Assembly (NCBI GenBank): GCA_050953365.1
Contig: JBMNMN010000023.1
Span: 11,122-75,121 of the forward strand
Length of the DNA stretch: 64,000 nt
Origin: UBA1426 sp050953365
Lineage (GTDB): Bacteria; Bacillota; Clostridia; Peptostreptococcales; Anaerovoracaceae
Reading direction: 5' to 3'
Of the stretch, positions 43,794-52,096 are shown in pieces (within the stretch, counting starts at the first letter, position 1; the number at the start of each line of letters is the position of its first letter). The position numbers and the translations under genes are program-made. The notes beneath the pieces are model-generated. The model saw nothing but the letters and a program-made list of their open reading frames with translations. It did not search any database and was not told the DNA's origin.

Positions 43794-46700
43794 TTAATAC
43801 AAGCCTGTTATAATGGTGGCCACCTGTGCCCGGGTCACCGGGTCTTTCGGCCAAACCTTTCCGCTATAGCCCGAAACAACCTGCTGTTTCACCAAGGTTT
43901 TTACATAGGGAAGCGCCCAGTCGGCAATTTGGCTATGATCTGCGAAGACGGTCAGATCCGCCTCGGCAAAACCGCGTACCTGGGTTCGCCCGATTATCGT
44001 CATAACCTCCTGCCTGCTGATGGCACCCATTGGGTTAAAGTATACTTTTCCATCCTTTGCGGTTCCCATGATGATGCCCATTCCGTACATGGCTTTAACG
44101 GATTCAAGCGCCCATGCGGGTATGTCGGCGGCATCTACGAAGGGCAGAACAACATGCTCATATCCGGCTGCTTTCTCGCCCATCCAGTTTCTCATAAGAA
44201 CGGCAAATTCCGCTCTGGTAATGCTCTTGTCCGGGTGATAAACCAAACCGCTGTCCGTTTTCACTCCGTTTACTACGCCCTGTCCATAGAGGAATACAGT
44301 GTTATCCTTTGCCCAGTGTCCCTGCATATCGATGAAAGGCTGGGGCGCGGCAGGATCTCCCGGAATGGTCAGGCTGCTGCGGGAGAGATTTCCGCTCTCA
44401 TCAGAGGCCATCAACGCAACCCGGTGCATGGCGCCGTCTGCGGGGGGCAAAGCAGCCGTAAGGGTCCTGGTATTTCCGTTGTACTGGAATTGCAGCGGTT
44501 TGCCGTCATATGTCAAAACCATATCCGCGGCTGCAATTCCAACATCCACTCCGTCGCTGACAATCGCTGTCAAAGTCCCGCCGCTGACACTCATCTGGAT
44601 CTGAGGCGGTTCCAGGTCAACGTAGTAACCCAAGCCTCCCATTACCTGATCCAAATAGAAGGTTCCTGTTTGTTTCCCTGTGGCCAGGATCTTCATGGAT
44701 GCCAGAGCGGTTGCTCCTGCAGGCAAGTTCACATGGACCTGCTTCCAACCCATGAAGTCCAGTTTCGTTCCGATGATCTCCTTTACGCCTTCGGGCGTAT
44801 TTACGATCAAATTCAATGTATTTCCCGATCCGTCACCGTACACCCACAAGCTCAAACTGCCGGTTTTCTTGGTAAACGTCAAAGAAGACGGAATGAGGAG
44901 CTCGCTTTTAGCTGCCGCGGCAAAATCGTAGCGCACTTCCGCGCTTTGGTATCCGTAGCGCACCTTTGTAAGGTCCGTATTCAGGTTAACGGATATGCCC
45001 GGCTCCGGCTGCATCTGGAAGACGTGCGTTGAATTTTCAAAGGTTTCAAGCCGCCATCCGTCGCTGGTAATACGTACGTTTATCGTTGCAGACGTTCCTC
45101 CGGCGGAAGCGGTAATGGTACCCGCTCCGCTGGTGATGTTGGCTGCTGTAAATCTTCCGTTTTCATCGATGGTTCCGATTCCCCCTCCGACGCTCCAGGT
45201 ATAGCATTTATCCTGGGAAACAAGCGGCAGGCGCTGATGAACTGCGGATGCGGTCAGATCGACGGTTTCCCCCGAGTTGACGGTGATTTCGGTAACCGCT
45301 TTTCCGTCGGTCTGGTTTGCGATGGTGATGCTGTCCGGCTTGGCGACAACGGTGACCTCGGCCGTGGCAACAGTGTTGCTGCTCAGCTTGGCCGTGATCT
45401 GGCCGGCTTTGGCCGAAGCGCCGGCAGTAAATGCATTGTTCTCGTCGAAGGTTCCGATGCCGTTTGAAGCGCTGAATGTAAGAGATGTGAGAGCAGGAGC
45501 CTCAACGGGGTAATAGTTTTCGTCCGTCGCCTTTACAGAGAAGATCTGTGTTGCTCCGGCCAGCATCCTCACGCTGTACGGATAGAGGTGGATGTTGGCG
45601 AGACGACCTGTGGGCGACGCTGTATTTACCAATAGAATATAGTTCGCGCAACTGCGCAGGGAGCCTTGGGAAGGGCTGTTGACGGTAGTTAGGCTGCTAT
45701 CGCCGGGATAAAGGGAGTGAATAGCCGTTGAGCCTCCCCCGTCCATATTGACCGCTTCCACGCAACCCAGTTCCAGCAGACGGTTTGCCAGCTGTGACAA
45801 GGTCGCTCCTTTACTGTGACCGGTAAGCCTGCCGTCTACCGTGTAGAACACAACGCTTCCGTCAGCCCGGATGCCGATGGCCGTGCGAGGATGGATTTCC
45901 CCATTGGAAGGAGCCACATTGACACCCGCCGTGATGAGCTTTTCTCCCCCGCCCACCGCAAAGGCAACGTCGTCCCATGCAGGATCTGCAGGAAACGTGA
46001 TGGTAACCGGATCACCCGGAACCAATCGTGTCAGGTTCGCCAAGGTACCAGGATAATTGGTTTCGGAGGCCATGGTGAGAAGCAGTTTCCCGGGAGGGAT
46101 AAAGGTAGGCCCCGTTGCGTTCAGCACAGAGTCCACTGTTGCCTCCACGGTACCGTTCAGCCGCAGCTCTTCCGAATCAACGGAAAGCAGAATATTATAG
46201 GTAGGTATTGTTGCTTTATTCGTATAATCATTACCGAAAACCCTGGTGTAAAGCACTACACCGGATGCCTTGGTAACGGTTTTATTCAAATGAATGGACC
46301 CTATGGGTGAAGATAAGTAAGGACTGTCAATTCGAATATTCAGGTTTGCTCTTCCGATGATGGCCGTACCGTCATCGTAGAATCCCACGGTTGGATAGGA
46401 CATGCTTTCGGATGTGACGAGGAGTCCGTCCTTAATGGTCATTCCGATGGGAACGCCGGTGCTCATGTCAAAATAGTCTCCGTTCATGCCGGCTATTACA
46501 TACTTGCCTTCTCCCGCCGCTTTTTCAACCACGGCTTTGAAGCTTGCCGCCCCATACACATCGTTTCCATGAGAAATTACGGGAATTACTTCCCCTCCCG
46601 GATAGTATTCGATATAGTTCTCCGCAATCTTTTCTGTGTATCCGGCATTCCAATAGATCCCGTTTGCCAGTCGCGTTTTTTCACCGATGAGCAGTGATTT

Positions 46701-46811
46701 TCCGTAAAGCTTGTCCCCCAGGCTGTCTGCAAATGCTGTCCATCCTGTGAAAGCACTGATAAGCAGCACTATCGCCAACAGCAACGATAGCCGTGTTTTA
46801 AAATTTCTCAT
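43794..46811 (-). CDS. secreted phosphodiester glycosidase-domain protein with three SLH domains
   Basis: 1005 residues. A signal peptide (about 1-28, ending TAFA) precedes a NAGPA/DUF2233 phosphodiester glycosidase domain (about 70-395; GMNGDYFD, NMDGGGSTA). Then come Ig-like beta repeats (about 400-600), a carbohydrate-binding-like region and three C-terminal SLH domains (about 825-1005) with ITRAE, ISRQE and VTRAQ motifs. It is expected on the cell surface, held by pyruvylated wall polymer, and may cleave GlcNAc-1-phosphodiester or related links. It lies directly upstream of csaB in the same direction, linking the anchor synthase with an anchored protein. Confidence 0.9.
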   Translation of the reverse strand: MRNFKTRLSLLLAIVLLISAFTGWTAFADSLGDKLYGKSLLIGEKTRLANGIYWNAGYTEKIAENYIEYYPGGEVIPVISHGNDVYGAASFKAVVEKAAGEGKYVIAGMNGDYFDMSTGVPIGMTIKDGLLVTSESMSYPTVGFYDDGTAIIGRANLNIRIDSPYLSSPIGSIHLNKTVTKASGVVLYTRVFGNDYTNKATIPTYNILLSVDSEELRLNGTVEATVDSVLNATGPTFIPPGKLLLTMASETNYPGTLANLTRLVPGDPVTITFPADPAWDDVAFAVGGGEKLITAGVNVAPSNGEIHPRTAIGIRADGSVVFYTVDGRLTGHSKGATLSQLANRLLELGCVEAVNMDGGGSTAIHSLYPGDSSLTTVNSPSQGSLRSCANYILLVNTASPTGRLANIHLYPYSVRMLAGATQIFSVKATDENYYPVEAPALTSLTFSASNGIGTFDENNAFTAGASAKAGQITAKLSSNTVATAEVTVVAKPDSITIANQTDGKAVTEITVNSGETVDLTASAVHQRLPLVSQDKCYTWSVGGGIGTIDENGRFTAANITSGAGTITASAGGTSATINVRITSDGWRLETFENSTHVFQMQPEPGISVNLNTDLTKVRYGYQSAEVRYDFAAAAKSELLIPSSLTFTKKTGSLSLWVYGDGSGNTLNLIVNTPEGVKEIIGTKLDFMGWKQVHVNLPAGATALASMKILATGKQTGTFYLDQVMGGLGYYVDLEPPQIQMSVSGGTLTAIVSDGVDVGIAAADMVLTYDGKPLQFQYNGNTRTLTAALPPADGAMHRVALMASDESGNLSRSSLTIPGDPAAPQPFIDMQGHWAKDNTVFLYGQGVVNGVKTDSGLVYHPDKSITRAEFAVLMRNWMGEKAAGYEHVVLPFVDAADIPAWALESVKAMYGMGIIMGTAKDGKVYFNPMGAISRQEVMTIIGRTQVRGFAEADLTVFADHSQIADWALPYVKTLVKQQVVSGYSGKVWPKDPVTRAQVATIITGLY

Positions 46812-46881
46812 GTTATCATCCCTTATCCTTTTGTTTTTTAACTAGCAGTGTTGTGAGTTGTGGATTTGTTTTTGTCGGAAT

Positions 46882-47313
46882 TTATTCGATGGAGTATGTA
46901 CCTTTTACCATGACCCAAATGTCCTCGGCTGCGCTGATTCCTCTGCCATCGGCTCTTGGAATCAGGAGCAGATGGTTTCTCGTAACTGCAAAGCCTCCTT
47001 TTAGGTCCTTACCTTCCGTTACATCGGAAAGCCCGTCCTGCCCCGATGCGACGGCAAGAGCGCTTCCGCTGCGCAAGATAATCTCCGTTCCTTCTCCTCC
47101 GATCAGTTTTTTACCCGCTTCAACAAAGACAGGCTGAAACACCGCGGAAGAGCCTCCTGTGCCTTTTAAGGATGCAATTTGCGCATCCACGTAACTCTTG
47201 GTTACCACTGGGTCTTCCGCCGAACCGGGCTCATAGCCGGCAGCCCCCACCGCCACCGTTGTGACGATGAGGGCTAGCGCAACGATCATTACCGTGACAT
47301 TTGCTTTGTTCAT
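46882..47313 (-). CDS. conserved exported protein of unknown function
   Basis: 143 residues. An N-terminal signal or membrane helix (about 5-26, ending GAAGYEPGS) is followed by a short helix (VVTKSYVDAQIASL) and a small beta-rich domain with GGEGTEIILRSG and HLLLIPRADGRGI. I recall similar proteins next to wall genes in Clostridia, but no function. GGAG precedes the ATG. It lies just upstream of the SLH protein gene and is probably co-transcribed with it. Confidence 0.75.
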   Translation of the reverse strand: MNKANVTVMIVALALIVTTVAVGAAGYEPGSAEDPVVTKSYVDAQIASLKGTGGSSAVFQPVFVEAGKKLIGGEGTEIILRSGSALAVASGQDGLSDVTEGKDLKGGFAVTRNHLLLIPRADGRGISAAEDIWVMVKGTYSIE

Positions 47314-47383
47314 GTCCTTTCTCCTTTGTGCTTTGTTTTGGATGGCCGTCAGAAAGCCGCGATCCCAAGCTTTCGCCGGGGCG

Positions 47384-47734
47384 TCAAAAATCCACGATTC
47401 CCAAGCTGATGGTCAGGGCTTCATTGGTTTTCTGAAGACATTTATCGTCGATGCGGCCGATTTTTTCTCTCAACCGTTTTTTATCAATCGTTCTCAGTTG
47501 CTCCAGCAGGATCACCGAATCCTTGGCTAATCCGTTCCCTTCGGCCGGAATTTCCACATGGGTGGGAAGTTTAGCCTTATTGATCTGCGAAGTAACTGCG
47601 GCCACGATAACCGTGGGACTATATTTATTTCCAACGTCATTCTGAACTATGAGAACAGGCCGAACTCCGCCTTGTTCCGAGCCGATGACAGGACTTAAAT
47701 CGGCAAAATATATTTCACCTTTCTTTACAATCAA
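47384..47734 (-). CDS. ndoA: mRNA interferase NdoA (MazF/EndoA toxin)
   Basis: 116 residues, the same length as Bacillus NdoA, with the family start IVKKGEIYFADLSPVIGSEQ and later SPTVIVAAVTSQI and LLEQLRTIDK. It cleaves single-stranded RNA at short motifs. The TTG at 47734 is chosen because it gives the canonical N-terminus; the frame is open to 47761. It follows the antitoxin gene by about 150 bases, which is longer than usual, and that gap holds a 13-bp inverted repeat. Confidence 0.93.
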   Translation of the reverse strand: MIVKKGEIYFADLSPVIGSEQGGVRPVLIVQNDVGNKYSPTVIVAAVTSQINKAKLPTHVEIPAEGNGLAKDSVILLEQLRTIDKKRLREKIGRIDDKCLQKTNEALTISLGIVDF

Positions 47735-47824
47735 GTCATTCACACTCTCTTCCGTACACACCGACGGGAATCCAACCCGTAACGGGTGTTATTTAGTTGT
47801 AGTATGCTTACAGTTGCAAATCTC

Positions 47825-47875
47825 TTGTTGTAAAAAGCGCCTTACCGCATCCGGGACTGACACTTTTTACAACAA
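47825..47875. repeat. inverted repeat, 13-bp perfect arms, between antitoxin and toxin genes
   Basis: TTGTTGTAAAAAG (47825-47837) and CTTTTTACAACAA (47863-47875) flank 25 bases. The right half, read in reverse, resembles the dispersed GTAAAAAGTGTC element found at 1.2 and 51.3 kb. Confidence 0.85.
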
Positions 47876-47881
47876 TGCTTT

Positions 47882-48148
47882 TTATAACAGCCTTGCTTCA
47901 TATTTTTCTAAATCGATCAGGGCCTCTCCCATACCTTCCTCCGCTAAAAGCAGATTGAGCCCGCTCATTTCCTCGTATCCCCGAATCAGCTCCGTGCGTA
48001 TGCGCTTTTTCTTTTCCTCTTCGTGATAGAGGTTGAGAGCTTCTCGGATCAACTCGCTCCGGTTTTTCTTCTGTTCTTCTGCTATGCGGTCTGTCTGCTC
48101 TAACAGCGAAGCAGGCAGGCTTATGATTACTTTTTTCAGATTTGACAT
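47882..48148 (-). CDS. ndoAI: NdoAI/EndoAI antitoxin, ribbon-helix-helix
   Basis: 88 residues. The N-terminal ribbon-helix-helix domain (KKVIISLPASLLEQTD then RSELIREALNLY) is followed by a helical C-terminal tail that would bind the toxin. It is the antitoxin partner of the next gene and likely represses its own promoter. AGAGGT precedes the ATG. Confidence 0.92.
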   Translation of the reverse strand: MSNLKKVIISLPASLLEQTDRIAEEQKKNRSELIREALNLYHEEEKKKRIRTELIRGYEEMSGLNLLLAEEGMGEALIDLEKYEARLL

Positions 48149-48248
48149 TTGCGTACCTCTTGCTTTCCTCTCGTATATACATTCGTATATATTTTCTTAT
48201 ATCCGAACATATATCGAGTATAAATTACGTGTCGCATTTTGTCAAATC

Positions 48249-49103
48249 TTAGGACCCTGTAATTTTCTGGATGGCTAAGCCGGTCATAGCTGCGATGTCT
48301 GAAGCGACGACACCGTACTCTCCCAGTGCCTTTGCCGCTATATCCCCGGCAAACCCGTGAATATAGACTCCGCATGCTGCGGCTTCGAAACAGGAAAGGC
48401 CTTGTCCTGCCAGTGCGCCGATGATGCCGGATAGTACATCACCGCTGCCGCCTGTGGCCATGCCCGGATTTCCTGTCGTATTAATATATGTCTGTCGGTT
48501 TGGGGTTGCCACAAGGGTACCCGCCCCTTTTAAGACGGTAACGGCGCCTGTTTGTTCCGCCAAGCGGCCGGCAGACCCTACCCTGTCTGCGTTGATTTCC
48601 GCGGCGCTGCAGCCTAACAGTCTTGCTGCTTCTCCGGGATGAGGCGTTATAATCAGCCGCCCGGCGGCGCTTTTTGCCGCCTCCTTCAATCCGTCATTTC
48701 GGGCAAGTAAATTGAGACCGTCCGCATCTAGAACAATAACGGGACAGTTGCTTTTTAATACAGACTCAATTAACGGAACATTGGACAACTCATCTCCCAA
48801 CCCCGGACCGATAACTAGGGCTTGATGCTCTTCAAGCCGTTCCGGTGGAAGCGATCTGGATACACAGGTGGCTTCAGGCACGCCGACCTGCAAAATGGGA
48901 AAAAGTTGTTCCGGTACAGAGACCCGTACCAGACCGGCTCCGCTTCGCAGGGCGCCTCTGGCGCTTAGAATTGCTGCCCCGGCCATACCCACGCAGCCGG
49001 CGATGATCAGAACCTTTCCGCAGTCACCTTTATGTAGCTCCTTATCTCGCTTCTTGATGAAAGTATTGACAAAGGCTTCATCAATTAAACGAAGGTTGTC
49101 CAT
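48249..49103 (-). CDS. nnrD: ADP-dependent NAD(P)H-hydrate dehydratase
   Basis: 284 residues of the YjeF C-terminal (ribokinase-like) family. Motifs are HKGDCGKVLIIAGC, IGPGLG, DADGLNLLA, ITPHPGEAARLLG and the NPGMATGGSGDVLSG ATP/ADP site. It repairs hydrated NAD(P)H. The epimerase (NnrE) domain, often fused at the N-terminus, is absent. The ATG at 49103 has AAGGAAGGA 6 bases upstream. It precedes ndoAI and ndoA, a neighbourhood also seen in other Firmicutes. Confidence 0.93.
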   Translation of the reverse strand: MDNLRLIDEAFVNTFIKKRDKELHKGDCGKVLIIAGCVGMAGAAILSARGALRSGAGLVRVSVPEQLFPILQVGVPEATCVSRSLPPERLEEHQALVIGPGLGDELSNVPLIESVLKSNCPVIVLDADGLNLLARNDGLKEAAKSAAGRLIITPHPGEAARLLGCSAAEINADRVGSAGRLAEQTGAVTVLKGAGTLVATPNRQTYINTTGNPGMATGGSGDVLSGIIGALAGQGLSCFEAAACGVYIHGFAGDIAAKALGEYGVVASDIAAMTGLAIQKITGS

Positions 49104-49338
49104 TTTTTGTCCTTCCTTTTTCAATTGATCCATTGCGCTTATTAGGTTATTCCCTTTCCTATTGTGCTCACCGGTTTACCTGTTTCCAATCATACTTCTC
49201 TATTATTGCGATCCTATTGCGGCTTTCACCGAAACACGCTATTATTTTATCTTCTTTCCATGCATTCGTAAACCTTCCCGCCGATAAAGTAAAGAACTTG
49301 TCATAAAGTCGGCCTTGTCAATAAGATAAAGGAAAATG

Positions 49339-49466
49339 AGCAAAAAACCGAGTTATGTGTGGATTTTTGGTGCGATAACCTTGAAATCCCACACATAACT
49401 CAACTTTTTGCACAGAATGGACCTTTTTACAGCTGTTGATCCACACACAACTTCATTTTTTGCTCA
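49339..49466. repeat. inverted and direct copies of CCACACATAACT-TTTTTGC
   Basis: AGTTATGTGTGG (49351-49362) and CCACACATAACT (49389-49400) form a 12-13 bp inverted repeat flanked by GCAAAAA and TTTTTGC. A third diverged copy (CCACACACAACTTCATTTTTTGC) lies near 49441-49464. The gap 49104-49634 shows no gene apart from this. Confidence 0.8.
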
Positions 49467-49634
49467 AAATTTTGATTCTTTTATGATAATGATTTTTGTA
49501 TTTGTTTCCACCATAGACTTGCGCAAATATGGGTTCTCGCGTTATAATTATTTTTTGTAAGGTCGCATGGATGATTATGCCATGCAAATGCCGGTTATCT
49601 ATTTTACAGTACATGTTAGGAGGTGAAAGTATAC

Positions 49635-49742
49635 ATGGATTCCGGTCCCAGTCCTACCGATCAATGCATTGCCATTAGAAAAAATACACATGTCCCTGCT
49701 TTCACAGAATTTCTTTCGGTTTATAGCTCTTTCGGTTATTAA
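49635..49742 (+). CDS. possible 35-residue leader peptide upstream of mgtE
   Basis: The ATG at 49635 follows an excellent AGGAGGTGA site at 7-8 bases. The frame runs MDSGPSPTDQCIAIRK and on to FGY and a TAA at 49740, about 95 bases before mgtE. The acidic/proline-containing start loosely resembles Mg2+-sensing leader peptides of enterobacteria (mgtL). This is inference from ribosome-site quality and position; no similarity to a known peptide is shown. Confidence 0.35.
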   Translation: MDSGPSPTDQCIAIRKNTHVPAFTEFLSVYSSFGY

Positions 49743-49836
49743 CCTTTTTGTTCGGTTTTAACCCGGCGCTTTAACCTGACGGATTTTCTCATAAGCTGTG
49801 GACAATGTGCCAAAATAAGCAAGGAGGTATGTGCCC

Positions 49837-51216
49837 ATGGAATACGATAGAGAAAAGCTGTCAGAGGAAAGCATCTCTCTGATTTTGCAATTAATTGAAG
49901 AAAAAAATTACATCAAGGCACGCGAAGAGCTCTTAAAATATAACGAAGTGGATATTGCAGAAATCCTGGAAGATATCATGGAGGTTGCAGGAGTTGATAA
50001 GACCATCATACTTTTCCGCACCCTTCCCAAGGATATCTCCGTGGAGGTCTTTTCCTATTTGGGCATTGAAGAACAGGTCAAAATTATTAACGGAATTACC
50101 GACAAAGAGCTCCACTACATCTTTGAGGAACTTCCTTTTGACGATATGATCGACGTGTTGGAGGAGCTTCCTGCCAACATCGTGGATAAGATTCTGGAAA
50201 AATCCACGAAAGAAGAGCGTAAACTTATCAACACCTTCCTCAATTACCCGGAGAACAGCGCAGGAAGTCTGATGACCCCGGATTATATCAGCTTGCAGAA
50301 GGATATGACGGTAAAAGAAGCGCTGGCTTATATTAAAAAGGAAGGCATGGACAGCGAGACGGTATACACCTGTTACGTCAAGGATAAGGGAAGAAAGCTC
50401 ATCGGCATCGTTTCCCTGCGGTCTCTGGTCATTTCCGACGACGATGTAACTCTGGAAAACATCATGCAGACGGATTTTGTATACGTCCATGTGCTTGATG
50501 ACCAGGAAATGGTTTCAAACCAGTTTAAAAAGTATGGCTTTCTCGCCATGCCTGTTGTGGATAACGAAAATAGAATCGTCGGCATCATTACCGTTGACGA
50601 TATTCTCGATATTATCGATGAAGAAACCACGGAAGACTTCCAGAAGATGGTGGGTGTTACCGCTTCTACAGAGGAATATCTGGATATGAGCGTATGGAAG
50701 CATGTGAAGAATCGCTTCCCTTGGCTGCTTTTCCTGATGGTTTCTTTGATGATTACAGGAATGATCATCGCGCAGTTTGAAGTTCTCCTGTCTAAAGTCA
50801 TTATCCTTGTGGCATATCTTCCGCTCCTCATGGGTACGGGCGGAAATTCCGGTTCCCAGTCGGCGACTCTGGTCATACGCGGAATTGCCGTGGGAGACAT
50901 TCTGCCCAAGGACGCTTGGCGGATATTATGGAAAGAACTGCGGGTCAGTTTTCTGATCGGCGCGGGACTCAGCCTGCTGAATTTCACCAAGATCATGTTG
51001 CTGGATGGTGAAAGCGCCGCCATAGCCCTTACGGTATGCGGTGCCATGCTCATCATTATTGTGATGGCCAAGACCATCGGCGGAATGCTGCCCATGCTGG
51101 CCAAAAAGCTCGGTATCGATCCGGCGCTTATGGCAAGCCCAATGATCGCATCCCTCATCGATATGATTTCCGTCATAACTTATTTCGCTCTCGCCACCCT
51201 CATTTTGGGGCTATAG
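49837..51216 (+). CDS. mgtE: magnesium transporter MgtE
   Basis: 459 residues. The N-terminal superhelical MgtE-N domain (about 1-130, with ELPFDDMIDVLEELPA) and two CBS domains (about 135-255) act as a Mg2+ gate. The membrane domain with five helices (about 285-457) includes LLMGTGGNSGSQSATLVIRG, which lines the pore. AAGGAGG is 9 bases before the ATG at 49837; a GTG at 49831 is too close to it. A long leader with a possible small ORF suggests regulation, but I do not recognise a magnesium riboswitch. Confidence 0.95.
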   Translation: MEYDREKLSEESISLILQLIEEKNYIKAREELLKYNEVDIAEILEDIMEVAGVDKTIILFRTLPKDISVEVFSYLGIEEQVKIINGITDKELHYIFEELPFDDMIDVLEELPANIVDKILEKSTKEERKLINTFLNYPENSAGSLMTPDYISLQKDMTVKEALAYIKKEGMDSETVYTCYVKDKGRKLIGIVSLRSLVISDDDVTLENIMQTDFVYVHVLDDQEMVSNQFKKYGFLAMPVVDNENRIVGIITVDDILDIIDEETTEDFQKMVGVTASTEEYLDMSVWKHVKNRFPWLLFLMVSLMITGMIIAQFEVLLSKVIILVAYLPLLMGTGGNSGSQSATLVIRGIAVGDILPKDAWRILWKELRVSFLIGAGLSLLNFTKIMLLDGESAAIALTVCGAMLIIIVMAKTIGGMLPMLAKKLGIDPALMASPMIASLIDMISVITYFALATLILGL

Positions 51217-51260
51217 TATTTTATGGAAGGCGCTGTTCTAGATCGTTGTATTCGGGGGTG

Positions 51261-51315
51261 TTGTATTTGGCATCAGACACTTTTTACGGCTAAAAGTGCC
51301 TGATGCCAAATGCAA
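51261..51315. repeat. long hairpin, ~24-bp arms, downstream of mgtE
   Basis: TTGTATTTGGCATCAGACAC-TTTT pairs with AAAAGTGCCTGATGCCAAAT-GCAA around a 7-base loop, with few mismatches. Each arm is a copy of the dispersed element seen at 1224-1301 and 47825-47875. It could act as a transcription barrier, but no T run follows. Confidence 0.85.
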
Positions 51316-51366
51316 CATCCCTAAACGCAATATTAAATACAAGTGTAGTACATAAAGGAGGAGAAA

Positions 51367-51984
51367 ATGGAACGGGCAGTTATCGAACGGACAATTGAAA
51401 ATCTCAAAAGAAACGGCTTTAGCGTCAAGTATTTTGAAGACAGCCGGTCTGCAAAAGAGGCCATTCTCAACGAAATCGGACCGGATCAAACCGTTGGCTT
51501 TGGCGGCTCCATGACCGTAGCAGATTTAGGTATTTACGAGGCCCTAAAAGAGAAAGGCAATCATGTTTACTGGCATTGGAAGGCCGGTGAAGGTGAAGAC
51601 AGAAAAACCCTATTAAAGCGGGCAGTCACCGCGGATGTCTATTTTTCCGGTACCAATGCCATAACCGAATGCGGCCGACTGCTCAATATTGACGGAACGG
51701 GAAACCGGCTCTCCGGTTTACTTTATGGACACGACAAGGTCATTATCGTATCCGGCGTAAACAAGATTGCCCGCAGCCTGGACGAAGCCTTTGTCCGCAT
51801 CAAAAATATTGCAACTCCGGCCAACGCAAAGCGGCTGAATCTAAAAACACCCTGCGCTACAGTGGGAAAATGTATGAATTGCGATAATCCCGACCGCATA
51901 TGCAAAGCGACTCTTATCCTCGATCGCCAGCCCGGAGGCGTTCCCATTACAATTTATCTCATAAATGAGAACCTGGGTTACTAA
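51367..51984 (+). CDS. LUD-domain (LutC/YkgG-like) protein
   Basis: 205 residues. The LUD fold is supported by TVGFGGSMTVADLGIYEALKEK, FSGTNAITECGRLLNIDGTG, VIIVSGVNKI and a C-terminal cysteine cluster CATVGKCMNCDNPDRIC. LutC acts with LutA and LutB in lactate oxidation, but neither is present. Stand-alone versions with this Cys cluster are frequent in Clostridia and their role is not settled. AAAGGAGGAG precedes the ATG. Confidence 0.85.
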   Translation: MERAVIERTIENLKRNGFSVKYFEDSRSAKEAILNEIGPDQTVGFGGSMTVADLGIYEALKEKGNHVYWHWKAGEGEDRKTLLKRAVTADVYFSGTNAITECGRLLNIDGTGNRLSGLLYGHDKVIIVSGVNKIARSLDEAFVRIKNIATPANAKRLNLKTPCATVGKCMNCDNPDRICKATLILDRQPGGVPITIYLINENLGY

Positions 51985-51997
51985 TTAGCCTCTCCCC

Positions 51998-52026
51998 TTG
52001 ACACAGAATTGTCAATATGCTATTGT
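51998..52026 (+). promoter_or_regulatory. sigma-A promoter of gdhA with overlapping palindrome
   Basis: TTGACA (51998-52003), a 17-base spacer and TATTGT (52021-52026). The -35 box is the left arm of an inverted repeat TTGACA-N6-TGTCAA (51998-52015), a possible repressor or activator site. Confidence 0.7.
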
Positions 52027-52096
52027 TTAAGAAGCGATACGGTGTACTAGTTCTAACGCTTTCAGAAGATCATTATTTATGAAAAGAGGAGAGAAA

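Noticed and set aside
43929..45032. 367-residue plus-strand frame opposite the SLH protein
   Set aside because: A shadow of the long coding sequence; no family motifs.
49500..49836. Magnesium riboswitch (M-box) before mgtE
   Set aside because: The short word GTTAGGAGGTGA looks a little like the M-box start, but the later conserved parts are not recognisable. The AGGAGGTGA is better explained as a ribosome site.
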